Below are positions 8,648-18,498 of a stretch of DNA of 64,000 nt, in pieces. The stretch is taken from contig CAWBWO010000006.1 in the NCBI GenBank assembly GCA_963792445.1, positions 1 to 64,000 of the forward strand. The letters are read 5' to 3'. A program made the position numbers and the translations under genes. The number at the start of each line of letters is the position of its first letter. The stretch's first letter is position 1. The stretch comes from Rummeliibacillus sp963792445 (lineage in GTDB: Bacteria; Bacillota; Bacilli; Bacillales_A; Planococcaceae). The notes below the pieces were generated by a model, which was given only the letters and a program-made list of their open reading frames with translations, did not search any database and was not told the origin of the DNA.

Positions 8648-11600
8648 ATGGACATAAAAGTAACACACAAGATGATAAAAGAAATGTGCGGTACCGTTGC
8701 CTTTAAAAAAGGAGATTCTTTTTATCGAGCAAAAAAAGTTACGTTTAATCAGTATAGAAGCGATTATTGTCATGCAATAGTTAATGGAGCTGAAGATTTT
8801 CATGTCACAATTGAAAAAGATGCAAAAGGTATAAAAGCAGTTTGCAGCTGTCCTAAGTTAGAAAACTATCAAAAAAGTTGTCAACATGTAGCGGCTGTTT
8901 TGTTAGCAATTAGCGAATATCATCGACTTGGAATAAGTCCACTTGATGGAAATGACCAAGCTAAAAATAAAGTGATAACAGATGAATTCATGAAAATATT
9001 TAAATATCAAACAAAAAGAAATAGTGGACAAAAGCGTCATTTTGAAAACAGGGAAGTTCTTGATATTCAGTTCATACTCAAACCGATATCAACTGTTAAT
9101 AATCAGAACTTGTTTGGAATAGAACTAGAAATTGGACATCTGAAGGTACAAAATATTCGAGAATTTCTGCAAGATGTAAATCATGGGAAACCTAGTCGGG
9201 TATCTTCTACTTTCTGTTATGATCCAACTATTCATTGCTTTTCTAACATATCAGATGAAGTGATTCAACAACTTATCGGTATTATAGAGGATGAAAATAC
9301 ATTATTGAACTCATTTTCAAGCAGTTTTGAATGGGGATTTTATAATGAAGCAGTAATAATCCCTCCATCTATTTGGGAAGAATTTATCAGGTTAATTGAA
9401 AATGCCCCAGTAACACTTGAAAATAACGGTCAATCATTTGGCAGTTTACGAGTACTGAATGGTCCGCCACCACTTCAATTTACAATAGAAGAAATGAAAA
9501 GTAATGGGTATCAACTTACGATAGATGGTTTTGAACAATTGGTTATTCTAGATTCTTATAAATGTGTTATAAGTAAAGAAAACATATTTTGTATGGAAGA
9601 AAAGGATTCTGAACGATTATCAGAACTTAAGAAAATGCTACCTTCTATGGAATCAAACCATATTTCAATTTCATACAGTCAATTTGATTATTTTTTAAAT
9701 AATGTGGTTCCGGGTTTAAAAAAAATTGGAGAAGTTCACTTTTCTAAAGCAGTTACTCAGAAAATCTTAAATGATCCACTAATTGCTAAGCTGTACTTGG
9801 ATCGTGTAAACAATCGACTTCTAGCAGGATTAGAGTTTCAATATGAAAATGCGATTATTCAACCTTTAGAAAACAGAGATATTTCAATAGGACCAATGAT
9901 TTTTAGGGATTTAGATAGTGAAGAGAAAATACTTCAACTCATGGATAATAGCGGATTTTCTAAAACAGAGGGTGGCTATTACATGCAAAATGAGGAACTG
10001 GAGTATGAATTTTTATATCATGTACTACCACAACTACAAAAATTGGTACAAATTTTTGCGACAACAGCAATTCGAAATCGTATCGTTACAAAAAATGTTT
10101 TCCCTAAAATTAGGGTGAAACATAAAAAGGATCGAATGAATTGGTTGGAATTTAAGTTTGAAATGAATGGAATTGCTGATGACCAGATTCGAGACATTTT
10201 AGCAGCACTTGAAGAAAAACGGAAATATTATCGACTTCGTGATGGATCACTTCTTTCCCTTGAAACGAAGGAAATGGAAGAACTTCATCGCTTTCTAAAT
10301 GAAGTTCCTATTCAGGATGATGGTTTTGAAGATAGCCTTAATGTACAAACGATTCAGGGACTTAAATATCTTGATCATTTGGATTCAAATATCTTCATAG
10401 TTGAAGAATCCTTCCGCAAGTTTATTGATCAATTCGTTCATCCACATTCATTGGATATAGAAGTTCCTCATAGTTTAAAAAATATATTAAGGGACTATCA
10501 AAAAGACGGTTATAAATGGTTAAAAACTCTTGCTAGTTATGGATTTGGTGGAATTTTAGCAGATGATATGGGACTTGGAAAAACCATTCAAAGTATTACA
10601 TACATTGTTTCTGAACTTTCAAGCATACGTGACAAAAAACTGCCTGTTCTCATTGTTTGTCCCTCATCTCTTACTTACAATTGGTTACATGAACTGATGA
10701 ACATTTGCTCCTGAAGCTCAAGCGGTGGTGGTGGATGGCAAAAAAGTGGATCGGGAACAACTACAAAAGGATATAAATGATATAGATGTCATGATCACTT
10801 CCTATCCATTACTAAGACATGATATTAAGTGGTATGAGAACCAAACATTCCATACTGTATTCTTTGATGAAGCTCAGGCATTTAAAAATCCTATGACGCA
10901 AACCGCAAGAGCCGCTAAAAAAATTAATGCAGATCATCGTTTTGGTTTGACAGGTACACCAATTGAAAACTCACTTGAAGAATTATGGTCAATTTACCAT
11001 GTTGTTTTTCCACAACTATTCCAAGGGTTACAAGAATTCAGCTATCTTTCCAGCAAGGCAGTTGCGAGAAGGGTACGTCCGTTTTTATTACGAAGATTAA
11101 AACAAGACGTGTTAGCAGAGTTGCCCCCAAAAATTGAATCAGTTGAATCTTCAGAGTTATTACCTGAACAGAAGAAACTTTATGCAGCCTATTTAGCAAA
11201 GCTTCGGCATAAGACATTAAAACATCTTGATCAGGAAACCATTCACAAAAATCGCATCAAAATTTTAGCAGGATTAACACGTTTAAGACAAATATGTTGT
11301 CATCCAGCCTTGTTTATTGAAGGTTACAAGGGAAGCTCTGCAAAATTTGAACAGCTGCTGAAAATAGTAGAGGAATCGAAACATTCAGGAAGAAGAATTT
11401 TGATATTTTCTCAATTTACAAAAATGCTGAAGATTATAGGGAAAGAACTCATAATGAGAGGGCAAACGTACTTTTATCTAGATGGACAAACCCCATCAGA
11501 TGAAAGGGTAAAATTATGCAATCGATTTAATGATTATGAGCGAGATATATTCCTGATCTCTTTAAAAGCGGGGGGTACTGGGTTGAATTTAACAGGTGCA

Positions 11601-11849
11601 GATACCGTTATCTTATATGATTATTGGTGGAATCCTGCAGTTGAGGAACAAGCTGCTGACCGAGTACATCGAATTGGGCAAAAAAATGAAGTTCAAGTGA
11701 TTAAACTTATGGCACTTGGCACAATTGAAGAAAAGATGAATGAACTACAAGAAAAAAAGAGAAATCTTGTTTCAAATATAATCGATTCGGATGAAAGAAT
11801 TTCAGCAACATTAACAGAAGCGGATATAAAAGAAATTTTGGGGATATAA
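8648..11849 (+). pseudogene. SWIM-finger SNF2-type DNA helicase, one frameshift
   Basis: Two frames (8648-10714 and 10725-11849) make one SWI2/SNF2 ATPase of about 1,065 residues. A SWIM zinc finger lies at residues 66-80 (CSCPKLENYQKSCQH). A long SNF2-associated region follows, then motif I ADDMGLGKTIQ, motif II FDEAQAFKNP, motif III GLTGTPIENSLEELW, and the second RecA domain with SLKAGGTGLNLTGAD and the arginine-finger motif EEQAADRVHRIGQ. The break is near 10705: ATTTGCTCCTGAAGC reads FAPEA in the second frame, and one extra base causes the stop. Bacillales relatives (YwqA/YqhH type) are dsDNA translocases of uncertain role. If the shift is real, the two RecA lobes are separated and the enzyme is dead. 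Confidence 0.85.
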
Positions 11850-11945
11850 ATCTGTCCAGGGAAATTGGCAATATTGAAAAACTGTAGGATTCGCTGCTAC
11901 TTTAACTGGGTATCCGTATTGTAACTGAAAAAAGCATAATGAATC

Positions 11946-11989
11946 AGACTGCAAAAAAGTAGATTTATACTTTTTAAGCAGTCTTTTTT
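11946..11989 (+). terminator. Intrinsic terminator of the SNF2 gene
   Basis: AGACTGCAAAAAAGTA pairs almost perfectly with TACTTTTTAAGCAGTCT; a TTTTTT tail follows. Confidence 0.9.
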
Positions 11990-12074
11990 GTTGCGTCTTA
12001 TGATGAATGAAAAGTTCTGTAAAAATAAATAGTCGCATAGGATTTTAGTAGGTATCTAAATTGGAGGTCAAACA

Positions 12075-12983
12075 ATGCGAAGGAAATCCCTCATCATTTT
12101 GGGATTATTATTTATTATAGGAATAACGATTGCCTTGCTAAATATTAACATGAAACAAAAAACGGAACCTACAGTAGCTCAAAGTTTGGAACAATCGAAA
12201 GTAGAATACGATAAAATAGAACAACTTTTAACGATAGCACACCACAAACTAATCAATCATTATGGAGAGATAGGTCTAAGCTTTTCACCAGATAAACAAG
12301 TCCTTACAGTAAAAGTTAAAGATGAAAAGTTTATAGAAAAAAACGAAAAGAACATTAAAAAACAACTAAACGAAATAGCAAATGAACTAAAAATGGAGAA
12401 ATTTAAAATTCAGTTAGAGGTAACCCCTAAAATAGTAGAGAAAAATCGAAAGTTTACAGAAAAAGTTAATCACGCAATTGAAAGTGCCAATGAAATTCTT
12501 GATTCAAATGGATTAAAATCAAGCACTATTTCTTTTGAGCCAAATATTGCTTCTAACCAATTACTTGTGGAGTTAGATGTTAAAAATAAATTAGACAGTA
12601 GTAAGCAAAGGTTAATCAAAAAACAAATTTCGAATGCAGTTTATAAAGAGACCAATACGAAATTTGAAGTTAAATTGAAACAAAGTAAAATCGATTTACA
12701 AGACCAAGCATGGCAGCCAATTTTCAGTGCAATGAATGAAGAAGCAAACAAAAAATTTAAAGAATACCGAGGGTTTTCCTACTCATTCAACCCATCTCCT
12801 TTGCAAATCATCATCAAAACGGATATAAAAAAATCAATGTGGTCTTGGAATCTACATAATAAAGTAAAAAAAATAGAGGATCACATCGAAGAAGTAATTA
12901 ACATCAAACAAAAAGAACTTTCTGTCGAAGAAATACCTTATGAAATTATTATAGAAGGCAAAGATAATAAAAGAATAAACTAA
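12075..12983 (+). CDS. Membrane-anchored protein with three related repeats (DUF4030-like)
   Basis: A 302-residue protein with one N-terminal membrane helix (residues 5-24, LIILGLLFIIGITIALL) and a charged, lysine-rich extracytoplasmic part. Three units of about 70-80 residues (48-116, 131-202, 214-295) share one plan: a helix, a strand with a Ser-Phe-x-Pro-like turn (GLSFSPDKQVLTVKV, TISFEPNIASNQLLVELDV, SYSFNPSPLQIIIKTDI), a basic helix and a final strand. It reminds me of Bacillus DUF4030 proteins, a recollection not a match. No catalytic motif is visible. The start follows TTGGAGGTCAAACA. Function unknown. Confidence 0.75.
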   Translation: MRRKSLIILGLLFIIGITIALLNINMKQKTEPTVAQSLEQSKVEYDKIEQLLTIAHHKLINHYGEIGLSFSPDKQVLTVKVKDEKFIEKNEKNIKKQLNEIANELKMEKFKIQLEVTPKIVEKNRKFTEKVNHAIESANEILDSNGLKSSTISFEPNIASNQLLVELDVKNKLDSSKQRLIKKQISNAVYKETNTKFEVKLKQSKIDLQDQAWQPIFSAMNEEANKKFKEYRGFSYSFNPSPLQIIIKTDIKKSMWSWNLHNKVKKIEDHIEEVINIKQKELSVEEIPYEIIIEGKDNKRIN

Positions 12984-13017
12984 AAAGTTGAGTGGTTTTT
13001 AACCCATTCAGCCTTTT
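12982..13017. terminator. Bidirectional terminator between convergent genes
   Basis: AAAAAGTTGAGTGG pairs with CCATTCAGCCTTTTT with a small bulge; T runs on both strands serve the repeat protein (+) and the MFS gene (-). Confidence 0.7.
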
Positions 13018-13056
13018 TAGTTTTCTTTGGTTTTGATTTTCAAAAGAGAAGATCTA

Positions 13057-14307
13057 CTAATCTTGTGTTACTTCTGCTGTAGGCTTTCCAGCTTCTACTA
13101 AAACTTTACTTCCAACTAAGAAAAATCCAAGAATCATCATCATGAGCCCTGTACCAATAAGCATCCATTCTATTGCAATATAGTCAGCCAAAGGACCAAA
13201 TACCAGCATACCAAGTGGCATCATGGATGTAGAAATCATTGTTAATACACCAAAAACACGTCCAAGATAGTCTTCTTCTACTTTTTCCTGTAAGAGAACA
13301 GTTGATGGGGTATTAAAAAATGGCATGGCCACACCACAAATGCCCGTGATCAACAGGTAAATCCAGAAATTAGGTATAATCCCCAGTAAGAACGTACATA
13401 AACCCGCCAATATAGTTGCCATCATCATGGTATGAATTTTATTTTTAAATCCGCCCCATATAGCAACGATAATTCCACCAATCAACATCCCAAGTGCAAA
13501 AGAGACTTCGATTGCAGTTAAACGCCAAACATGATTGCCAAAGCTTCTTGTAACCTGAAGCGGCGTTAAAAAGGCAACAGGTGCAGCTAAGACGAAGAAA
13601 ATAGCAAAAAAAGAGAAGAATTTTTTTATAAAATCGTGATGTTTGATATACAAATATCCTTCTTTTAAATCCGTAAAGTAGGAAGTTTGTTGTTTTTGAG
13701 CTGCTTTTGCATGAGAAGGAATGGGTACAAAGATTAAAAGAAAAGAAATTCCGATAGCAGCTGTAATGACATCGATAAAGAAGATAGATTCAATCGAAAC
13801 CGTTGCAAATATTGCACCGCTAATCATTGGGGATATTAACATAATGAGAGATTGGATACTTCCATTGAATCCGTTGACCTTCGTTAATTGAGCTGCAGGA
13901 ACCAATTGTGGTAGAGTGGCCCCAACTGCTGGTGTCTGAATGCCAGTTCCAAGTGCACGAATAGCAGAGATAACAAAGAGTAACCAAATTTCATCGTATC
14001 CAATTAAAAACAAGATAGCTAATAGTAAAGTTGAGATAGCAATCGTGGCATCTGACAAAATGATTAGTAATTTTCGATTATAGCGATCCGCCCAAACACC
14101 TGCAAAGGGTGAAAGGAAGAAGGCAGGAACAAATCCACAAATAATCGATATAGTCATCATCATACCCGATTGAGTGTTCAGCGTAATATACCAAGTAATA
14201 GCATATTGAACGAGAGAGGAGCCAAATAGTGAAATGATTTGACTGCTTAGAAAAAGAATAATGTTCCTCTTCCAATGATCCAATGAATGTAGATTTGTCT
14301 GTGTCAT
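13057..14307 (-). CDS. MFS exporter (MFS_3/EntS-like)
   Basis: About 416 residues with twelve predicted membrane helices and the major-facilitator loop motif GVWADRYNRKLLII between helices 2 and 3. The frame is open from 14355, but AAAGGATGAAAAAA sits just ahead of the ATG at 14307 (MTQTNLHSLDHWKRNIILF), so that start is preferred. Short conserved text (SSQIISLFGSSLVQYAITWY, LGTGIQTPAVGATLPQLVP, FNTPSTVLLQEKV) is typical of the MFS_3 group of drug and siderophore exporters. Substrate unknown; it is transcribed alone, away from the neighbours. Confidence 0.85.
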   Translation of the reverse strand: MTQTNLHSLDHWKRNIILFLSSQIISLFGSSLVQYAITWYITLNTQSGMMMTISIICGFVPAFFLSPFAGVWADRYNRKLLIILSDATIAISTLLLAILFLIGYDEIWLLFVISAIRALGTGIQTPAVGATLPQLVPAAQLTKVNGFNGSIQSLIMLISPMISGAIFATVSIESIFFIDVITAAIGISFLLIFVPIPSHAKAAQKQQTSYFTDLKEGYLYIKHHDFIKKFFSFFAIFFVLAAPVAFLTPLQVTRSFGNHVWRLTAIEVSFALGMLIGGIIVAIWGGFKNKIHTMMMATILAGLCTFLLGIIPNFWIYLLITGICGVAMPFFNTPSTVLLQEKVEEDYLGRVFGVLTMISTSMMPLGMLVFGPLADYIAIEWMLIGTGLMMMILGFFLVGSKVLVEAGKPTAEVTQD

Positions 14308-14485
14308 TTTTTTCATCCTTTTGCTTAGTCTTAATGCCGTCTTATACTTATTCAAGATTTGTTTGTGAATTCCTGTGATTTTATTAAAGAAATTAAAGTA
14401 TTCGTTAGGAAAGAATCACTAAAATATGATAGAAAAATTATTCATTTTTCTTTGGACAGACATAAATAAAAATTAACTAAAAAGA

Positions 14486-14507
14486 CTTCCATTATTAATA
14501 ATGGAAG
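14486..14507 (-). terminator. Terminator of the small acidic-protein gene
   Basis: A perfect 22-bp palindrome, CTTCCATTATTAATAATGGAAG; on the minus strand it is followed by TCTTTTTAG. Confidence 0.8.
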
Positions 14508-14576
14508 CCTCCTTTTCTTGCTTGAGTTGTAATTGGATAATATAACATCGGAATCATAGCATAATAAGATAAGAGT

Positions 14577-14792
14577 TTAGCCAGGAAACCGTTTATCAGT
14601 CGCAGATGTTGATTTTGTTTTTTCCTTATTTTTCTCATCCTTCACTTTTTCATTTAATTCTTCAACAGGAATTGGATCAACGTTTTGCATAGATTCATCT
14701 CGATCAAAGATGCTTTCTTTATCTGTATCCACCAAATCTGGGTTGTCTAAAAGACGCTTTTGCTCTAATTGCCCTTCGTGTTTATAACTCAT
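14577..14792 (-). CDS. Small hydrophilic protein of unknown function
   Basis: A 71-residue protein with no hydrophobic segment, rich in Asp, Glu and Lys (LLDNPDLVDTDKESIFDRDE, then a Lys/Glu/Thr tail), probably disordered. A strong ribosome binding site (AGAAAGGATG) before the ATG at 14792 and its own terminator support it as a real gene. I do not recognise a family. It is transcribed toward the MFS gene but separated from it by a terminator. Confidence 0.65.
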   Translation of the reverse strand: MSYKHEGQLEQKRLLDNPDLVDTDKESIFDRDESMQNVDPIPVEELNEKVKDEKNKEKTKSTSATDKRFPG

Positions 14793-15001
14793 ATAATCAT
14801 CCTTTCTCTTTTTCTTTATATATCCTTTGTGAAGATAAACGAAACAATTTTTTACATATTCTTTTCAGATAATTTAAATAGCCGTTAATGTATTTATGGT
14901 ATATTAGATTATAAAATTGGAATTGCATGACAAAGTAATATGAAAATTAGTTTAAGAATAATGGTTTATAGCGTTTATTTTATGATGACAGGAGATATAG
15001 T

Positions 15002-15962
15002 ATGGCGAATGCAATAGAAGTACAAAATCTGAGGAAAAGTTATCAAAAAAATGAAGCGGTAAAAGGTATTTCATTTGATGTGAAAGCAAGGGGACTTATT
15101 TGCTTTTTTAGGTACGAATGGTGCAGGAAAATCCACTACAATTGATATCCTGTGCACATTAGCTGAAAAAACATCAGGTACAGTGAAAGTTGCTGGTCAT
15201 ACAATTGGTTCAATTAGCGAAAATAATCAGATTCGTAAGAAAATTGGTGTTGTTTTTCAAGATAGTATTCTTGATGAACGATTAACCGTTATCGAAAACA
15301 TTTGGCATAGAGGCGTGGCCTATGGTTTGAAGAAACAAGAATTAAAGGAAAACTTTCAATTTGTCTCAAATCATTTGCAATTAGCAGATATTGCTAAGAA
15401 AAAGTACGGCAAACTTTCAGGGGGCCAAAGACGTCGAGCAGATATTGCACGTGCGCTTATTCACAAACCCTCCATATTATTTTTGGATGAACCAACAACT
15501 GGACTTGATCCAAAGACTCGTCAATTTGTTTGGCAAACAATTAAACAACTTCAAAAAGAAACCAATATGACGGTGTTTTTAACGACTCATTATATGGAAG
15601 AAGCAGCTGTTGCGGATGAAGTGGTCGTTATTAAGAAAGGTGAAATCTTAGCGCAAGGAACACCGAATAAACTAAAAGAAAGATTTTCATTTGATCAATT
15701 GCATCTTGTTTTCAAAATAGGAGTAGACGGAGCAAAGCGTTTATCTTCATATAAGTACACCAAAAGCCTTGATACATTTACGGTTCCTCTCAAAAAAACG
15801 ATGGATGCATTAATTATTTTGAATAACTTAGAACCATATCTACAATCTTTCGAAGTAATGAAAGGCACGATGGATGATGTATTTATCAGAATCAATGAGG
15901 GAGGGGAGATTGCACATGTCAACAGTGATGAGCTTAGTCAGCAGACATTCGAAAGTATTTAG
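15002..15962 (+). pseudogene. ABC-2 type exporter ATPase, frameshifted before Walker A
   Basis: An ATG at 15002 (after ACAGGAGATATAGT) opens MANAIEVQNLRKSYQKNEAV, the usual start of a multidrug ABC ATPase. One extra base in AAGCAAGGGGAC near 15090 ends this frame. The rest continues as DLFAFLGTNGAGKSTTIDIL (Walker A), signature KLSGGQRRRADIARAL, Walker B ILFLDEPTTGLDP and the H-loop LTTHYMEEAA, to 15962. The rebuilt protein has about 319 residues. It overlaps the permease gene by 47 bp, so the two are translationally coupled. An internal start after the break would lack Walker A. A sequencing error is a fair alternative since the partner gene is intact. Confidence 0.8.
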
Positions 15963-16788
15963 AAGAGAAAGTACCACTGTATTTTTTTCGTTATTATCCG
16001 TTTTTATTGTGATTTTGCTATATGCATTGTTCTTGCAAAAAGTACAATTGGATTCTATTTCACAAATGGTGAAAGTAACGCAAGATTTGAAAACTATGGT
16101 TAATGAATGGATGGTTGCTGGTCTCCTTTCCATTTTAACGATTACTACAACGCTTGGTGCTTTTGGAATTTATGTAAGAGATTTAGAAACAAAACGTGCA
16201 GCAGATTTTTTGACGATGCCCATTTCAAGAGGATCATTATTAGTAAGCTATGTGATCAATGCATTTATTATAGGAAGCGTATTGTCAATCATTGCATTTA
16301 TTAGCTGCGAAATCTTTCTCGTTTCAACAGGTGGAGAATTAGTAGACTTTGCAACTCTAATCAAAATTATTGGGGTACTTTTATTGTCAGTCACTTTAGC
16401 AAGCAGTTTTAACCTACTTTGCATTCTTGTTGTACAATCGCAAACAGCTTTTTCAACATTAAGCACAATAATTGGTACGGTAATCGGTTTTTTATGCGGG
16501 GTTTACGTTCCAATGGGTGCACTCCCTAACTATGTACAAAAATTCATGACATTCTTTCCACTAAGCCATCCAACTGTACTATTAAGAGAATTATTTATGA
16601 ACGATTCACTAAACAAAGTATTTGCAGGTGCACCAAATGCCAAAGAAGAATACATGTCCATCTATGGCGTTACCTATGAATGGAATCAACAGATCATGAC
16701 ACTGAATACACACTTGTTGATTATCATAGGAGCGAGTGTACTTTTTTGCATATTGGCCATATTGATATTTAAAGCCAAGAATAAATAA
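15916..16788 (+). CDS. ABC-2 type exporter permease
   Basis: 291 residues with six predicted membrane helices; partner of the ATPase just upstream. The frame is open from 15874, but the ATG at 15916 has GGGAGGGGAG ten bases ahead and gives MSTVMSLVSRHSKVFRREST, the usual cytoplasmic start of ABC-2 permeases, so it is preferred. Conserved features: the first helix FSLLSVFIVILLYALFLQK, the extracytoplasmic stretch, GTVIGFLCGVYVPMGALP in helix 5 (typical of ABC2_membrane) and a C-terminal helix ending in KAKNK. Likely exports a drug or peptide; substrate unknown. If the ATPase frameshift is real, this permease has no visible engine. Confidence 0.85.
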   Translation: MSTVMSLVSRHSKVFRRESTTVFFSLLSVFIVILLYALFLQKVQLDSISQMVKVTQDLKTMVNEWMVAGLLSILTITTTLGAFGIYVRDLETKRAADFLTMPISRGSLLVSYVINAFIIGSVLSIIAFISCEIFLVSTGGELVDFATLIKIIGVLLLSVTLASSFNLLCILVVQSQTAFSTLSTIIGTVIGFLCGVYVPMGALPNYVQKFMTFFPLSHPTVLLRELFMNDSLNKVFAGAPNAKEEYMSIYGVTYEWNQQIMTLNTHLLIIIGASVLFCILAILIFKAKNK

Positions 16789-16861
16789 ATTTTTCTACTT
16801 TAAGTTTTTGATGTATTGAGAGCGATTAATTTACATCCCAATTGTCAAAACTTTGTGTAAC

Positions 16862-16890
16862 TTGACACACTCAGTCTATTCCACTATCAT
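16862..16890 (+). promoter_or_regulatory. Sigma-A promoter of the preQ1 riboswitch-queF unit
   Basis: TTGACA at 16862-16867, a 17-bp spacer and TATCAT at 16885-16890, about 20 bp before the riboswitch. Confidence 0.8.
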
Positions 16891-16909
16891 TTTAAAGAAC
16901 GTAAAATTT

Positions 16910-16944
16910 AGAGGTTCATAGCGCAAACCCTCTTTAAAAAACTA
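16910..16944 (+). ncRNA. preQ1-I riboswitch aptamer
   Basis: AGAGGTTCATAGCGCAAACC and then CTCTTTAAAAAACTA match the preQ1-I consensus: the P1 stem AGAGG/CCTCT, the C-rich loop residues that clasp the ligand, and the A-rich 3' tail that folds back as an H-type pseudoknot. A terminator lies 17 bases downstream and queF follows, the classic preQ1-controlled gene, so ligand binding should favour termination. Confidence 0.92.
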
Positions 16945-16961
16945 TGGAACATGCATATATT

Positions 16962-16995
16962 GCCATGTCCACTTCTTGCGGACATGGCTTTTTTT
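16962..16995 (+). terminator. Expression-platform terminator of the preQ1 riboswitch
   Basis: GCCATGTCC pairs with GGACATGGC around a nine-base loop, followed by seven T. It sits between the aptamer and queF and so acts as attenuator. Confidence 0.9.
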
Positions 16996-17041
16996 AGGGA
17001 TTTTGTGTTATGAGTTTCTTTCATTTGAAGGAGGACTTTAT

Positions 17042-17542
17042 ATGTCAGGAAGAACGCAAGAGCAAGGGCTAAAGGATTTAACTCTTTTAGGAAATCAAAA
17101 TACAAACTATTTATTTGAATATACACCAGATGTACTTGAAGCAGTAGATAATTTACATACTAAGAACGACTTCTTTGTTAAATTCAATTGTCCGGAATTT
17201 ACAAGCCTATGTCCAATGACTGGTCAACCTGATTTCGCAACGATGTATATTTCATTTATTCCAGATAAAAAATTAGTGGAAAGTAAATCGTTGAAATTAT
17301 ATCTATTCAGTTTCCGAAATCATGGAGATTTTCATGAGGACTGTGTCAATATCATCATGAATGACTTAATCAAATTGCTTGACCCTCGTTATATTGAAGT
17401 ATGGGGTAAATTTACGCCACGAGGTGGATTATCAATTGATCCATGGTGTAATTATGGTCGTCCAGGTACAAAATATGAAAAAATGGCAGAACATCGCTTA
17501 CTAAATCATGATTTATATCCTGAAAAAGTGGATAATCGCTAA
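17042..17542 (+). CDS. queF: NADPH-dependent 7-cyano-7-deazaguanine (preQ0) reductase
   Basis: QueF reduces preQ0 to preQ1, the nitrile-to-amine step of queuosine synthesis, in the cytoplasm. The 166-residue protein is the short unimodular form of Bacillus. The nucleophile C57 sits in FTSLCPMTGQPDFA with D64 as acid, and the QueF signature ESKSLKLYLFSFRNHGDFHE follows with E80. The ATG at 17042 is chosen over the open frame from 16976 because GAAGGAGGACTTT precedes it and the longer form would begin inside the terminator. The other queuosine genes (queCDE) are not next to it. Expression should fall when preQ1 is plentiful. Confidence 0.95.
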   Translation: MSGRTQEQGLKDLTLLGNQNTNYLFEYTPDVLEAVDNLHTKNDFFVKFNCPEFTSLCPMTGQPDFATMYISFIPDKKLVESKSLKLYLFSFRNHGDFHEDCVNIIMNDLIKLLDPRYIEVWGKFTPRGGLSIDPWCNYGRPGTKYEKMAEHRLLNHDLYPEKVDNR

Positions 17543-17691
17543 GAATAATAGGATTGATAGGAAAAGTTTGCTGACAAGTTAATGTGAGTAAGCTTTTTCT
17601 TAATTGGATCAAGCATAATAAAATTGTAAGCGGAAATTTTTAAAATGTAATATGATAGAGAAGAAATATTATGAAATAATCAGGTGATACT

Positions 17692-18411
17692 ATGCCAGCA
17701 CTTACTATGGATCAAGTGTTGATGCTTGATTCGTACAATGTTTATACAACAGAACCAAAACGCGCTCTATTTACATTAGAACGTGTGCATAAAGAATTTT
17801 TCCAAGAAACTGAGTTTGCGGACTTGATGCTTGGCATTACGAATGCATCTTCAAAAACCGCCGCCATATCCCATTTTTCGAAACGTTATGGTCAATTTAT
17901 CGCAATGCAATTTTATATGTTAACTGCTTACGATGAAATTTGGGACGGTAATGAACGTGATTTGCAATTTGATGCAACGCAGGAAAATGGCCTGTATACA
18001 ATTTGTATGTTTGCCAATCCGAATGACTGGCGTTATGTAGATGACTCAGAGCGTGAAACGGTGATTTCAACTATTTTATATAAACAGTGTTTTCAAATCG
18101 TGAAAGACTTACGAAATACAACGTCCATTTCACCACGTGTCATTTGGGATAATTTCTTTGTCCATATCGTGAATGTGTATGCGAAAATACTTGATGATCC
18201 AAAGCTTGCTGACAAAGCGGTGGAAGATTTAGAAATACTGGAATCAAAAGAAGTTTGGACCCGTTTTAGCGATAAATCATTATTTTATGATTATACTAAA
18301 GGAAAAGCACCCACTTCTCTTGTGAATCAACCTATTCGAAAATCATGCTGTTTGTCAAAAGAAATTCCTGGCCTTGGTGCTTGTGGCTATTGTCCACTTG
18401 AACAAGGATAA
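17692..18411 (+). CDS. FhuF-like ferric siderophore reductase (probable)
   Basis: A 239-residue soluble protein. Its last 25 residues hold four cysteines, SCCLSKEIPGLGACGYCPL, the spacing that binds the 2Fe-2S cluster in FhuF-type ferric reductases. The rest (MDQVLMLDSYNVYTTEPKRA, SHFSKRYGQFIAMQFYMLTA) resembles the helical domain shared by FhuF and the C-terminal domain of IucA/IucC-family proteins, and it is often annotated as the latter. The likely job is release of iron from siderophores in the cytoplasm. No siderophore transporter is next to it. The start follows CAGGTGATACT. Its own terminator follows directly. Confidence 0.7.
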   Translation: MPALTMDQVLMLDSYNVYTTEPKRALFTLERVHKEFFQETEFADLMLGITNASSKTAAISHFSKRYGQFIAMQFYMLTAYDEIWDGNERDLQFDATQENGLYTICMFANPNDWRYVDDSERETVISTILYKQCFQIVKDLRNTTSISPRVIWDNFFVHIVNVYAKILDDPKLADKAVEDLEILESKEVWTRFSDKSLFYDYTKGKAPTSLVNQPIRKSCCLSKEIPGLGACGYCPLEQG

Positions 18412-18447
18412 AAAGAGAAGCACATGAAATACTGTGCTTCTCTTTTT
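18410..18447 (+). terminator. Terminator of the FhuF-like gene
   Basis: A perfect 14-bp stem, AAAAAGAGAAGCAC with GTGCTTCTCTTTTT, overlapping the stop codon. Confidence 0.9.
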
Positions 18448-18498
18448 AAAGTTGAAGCATAAGAATACGAATCGATTACATAAAAAGGAGAATTCATT

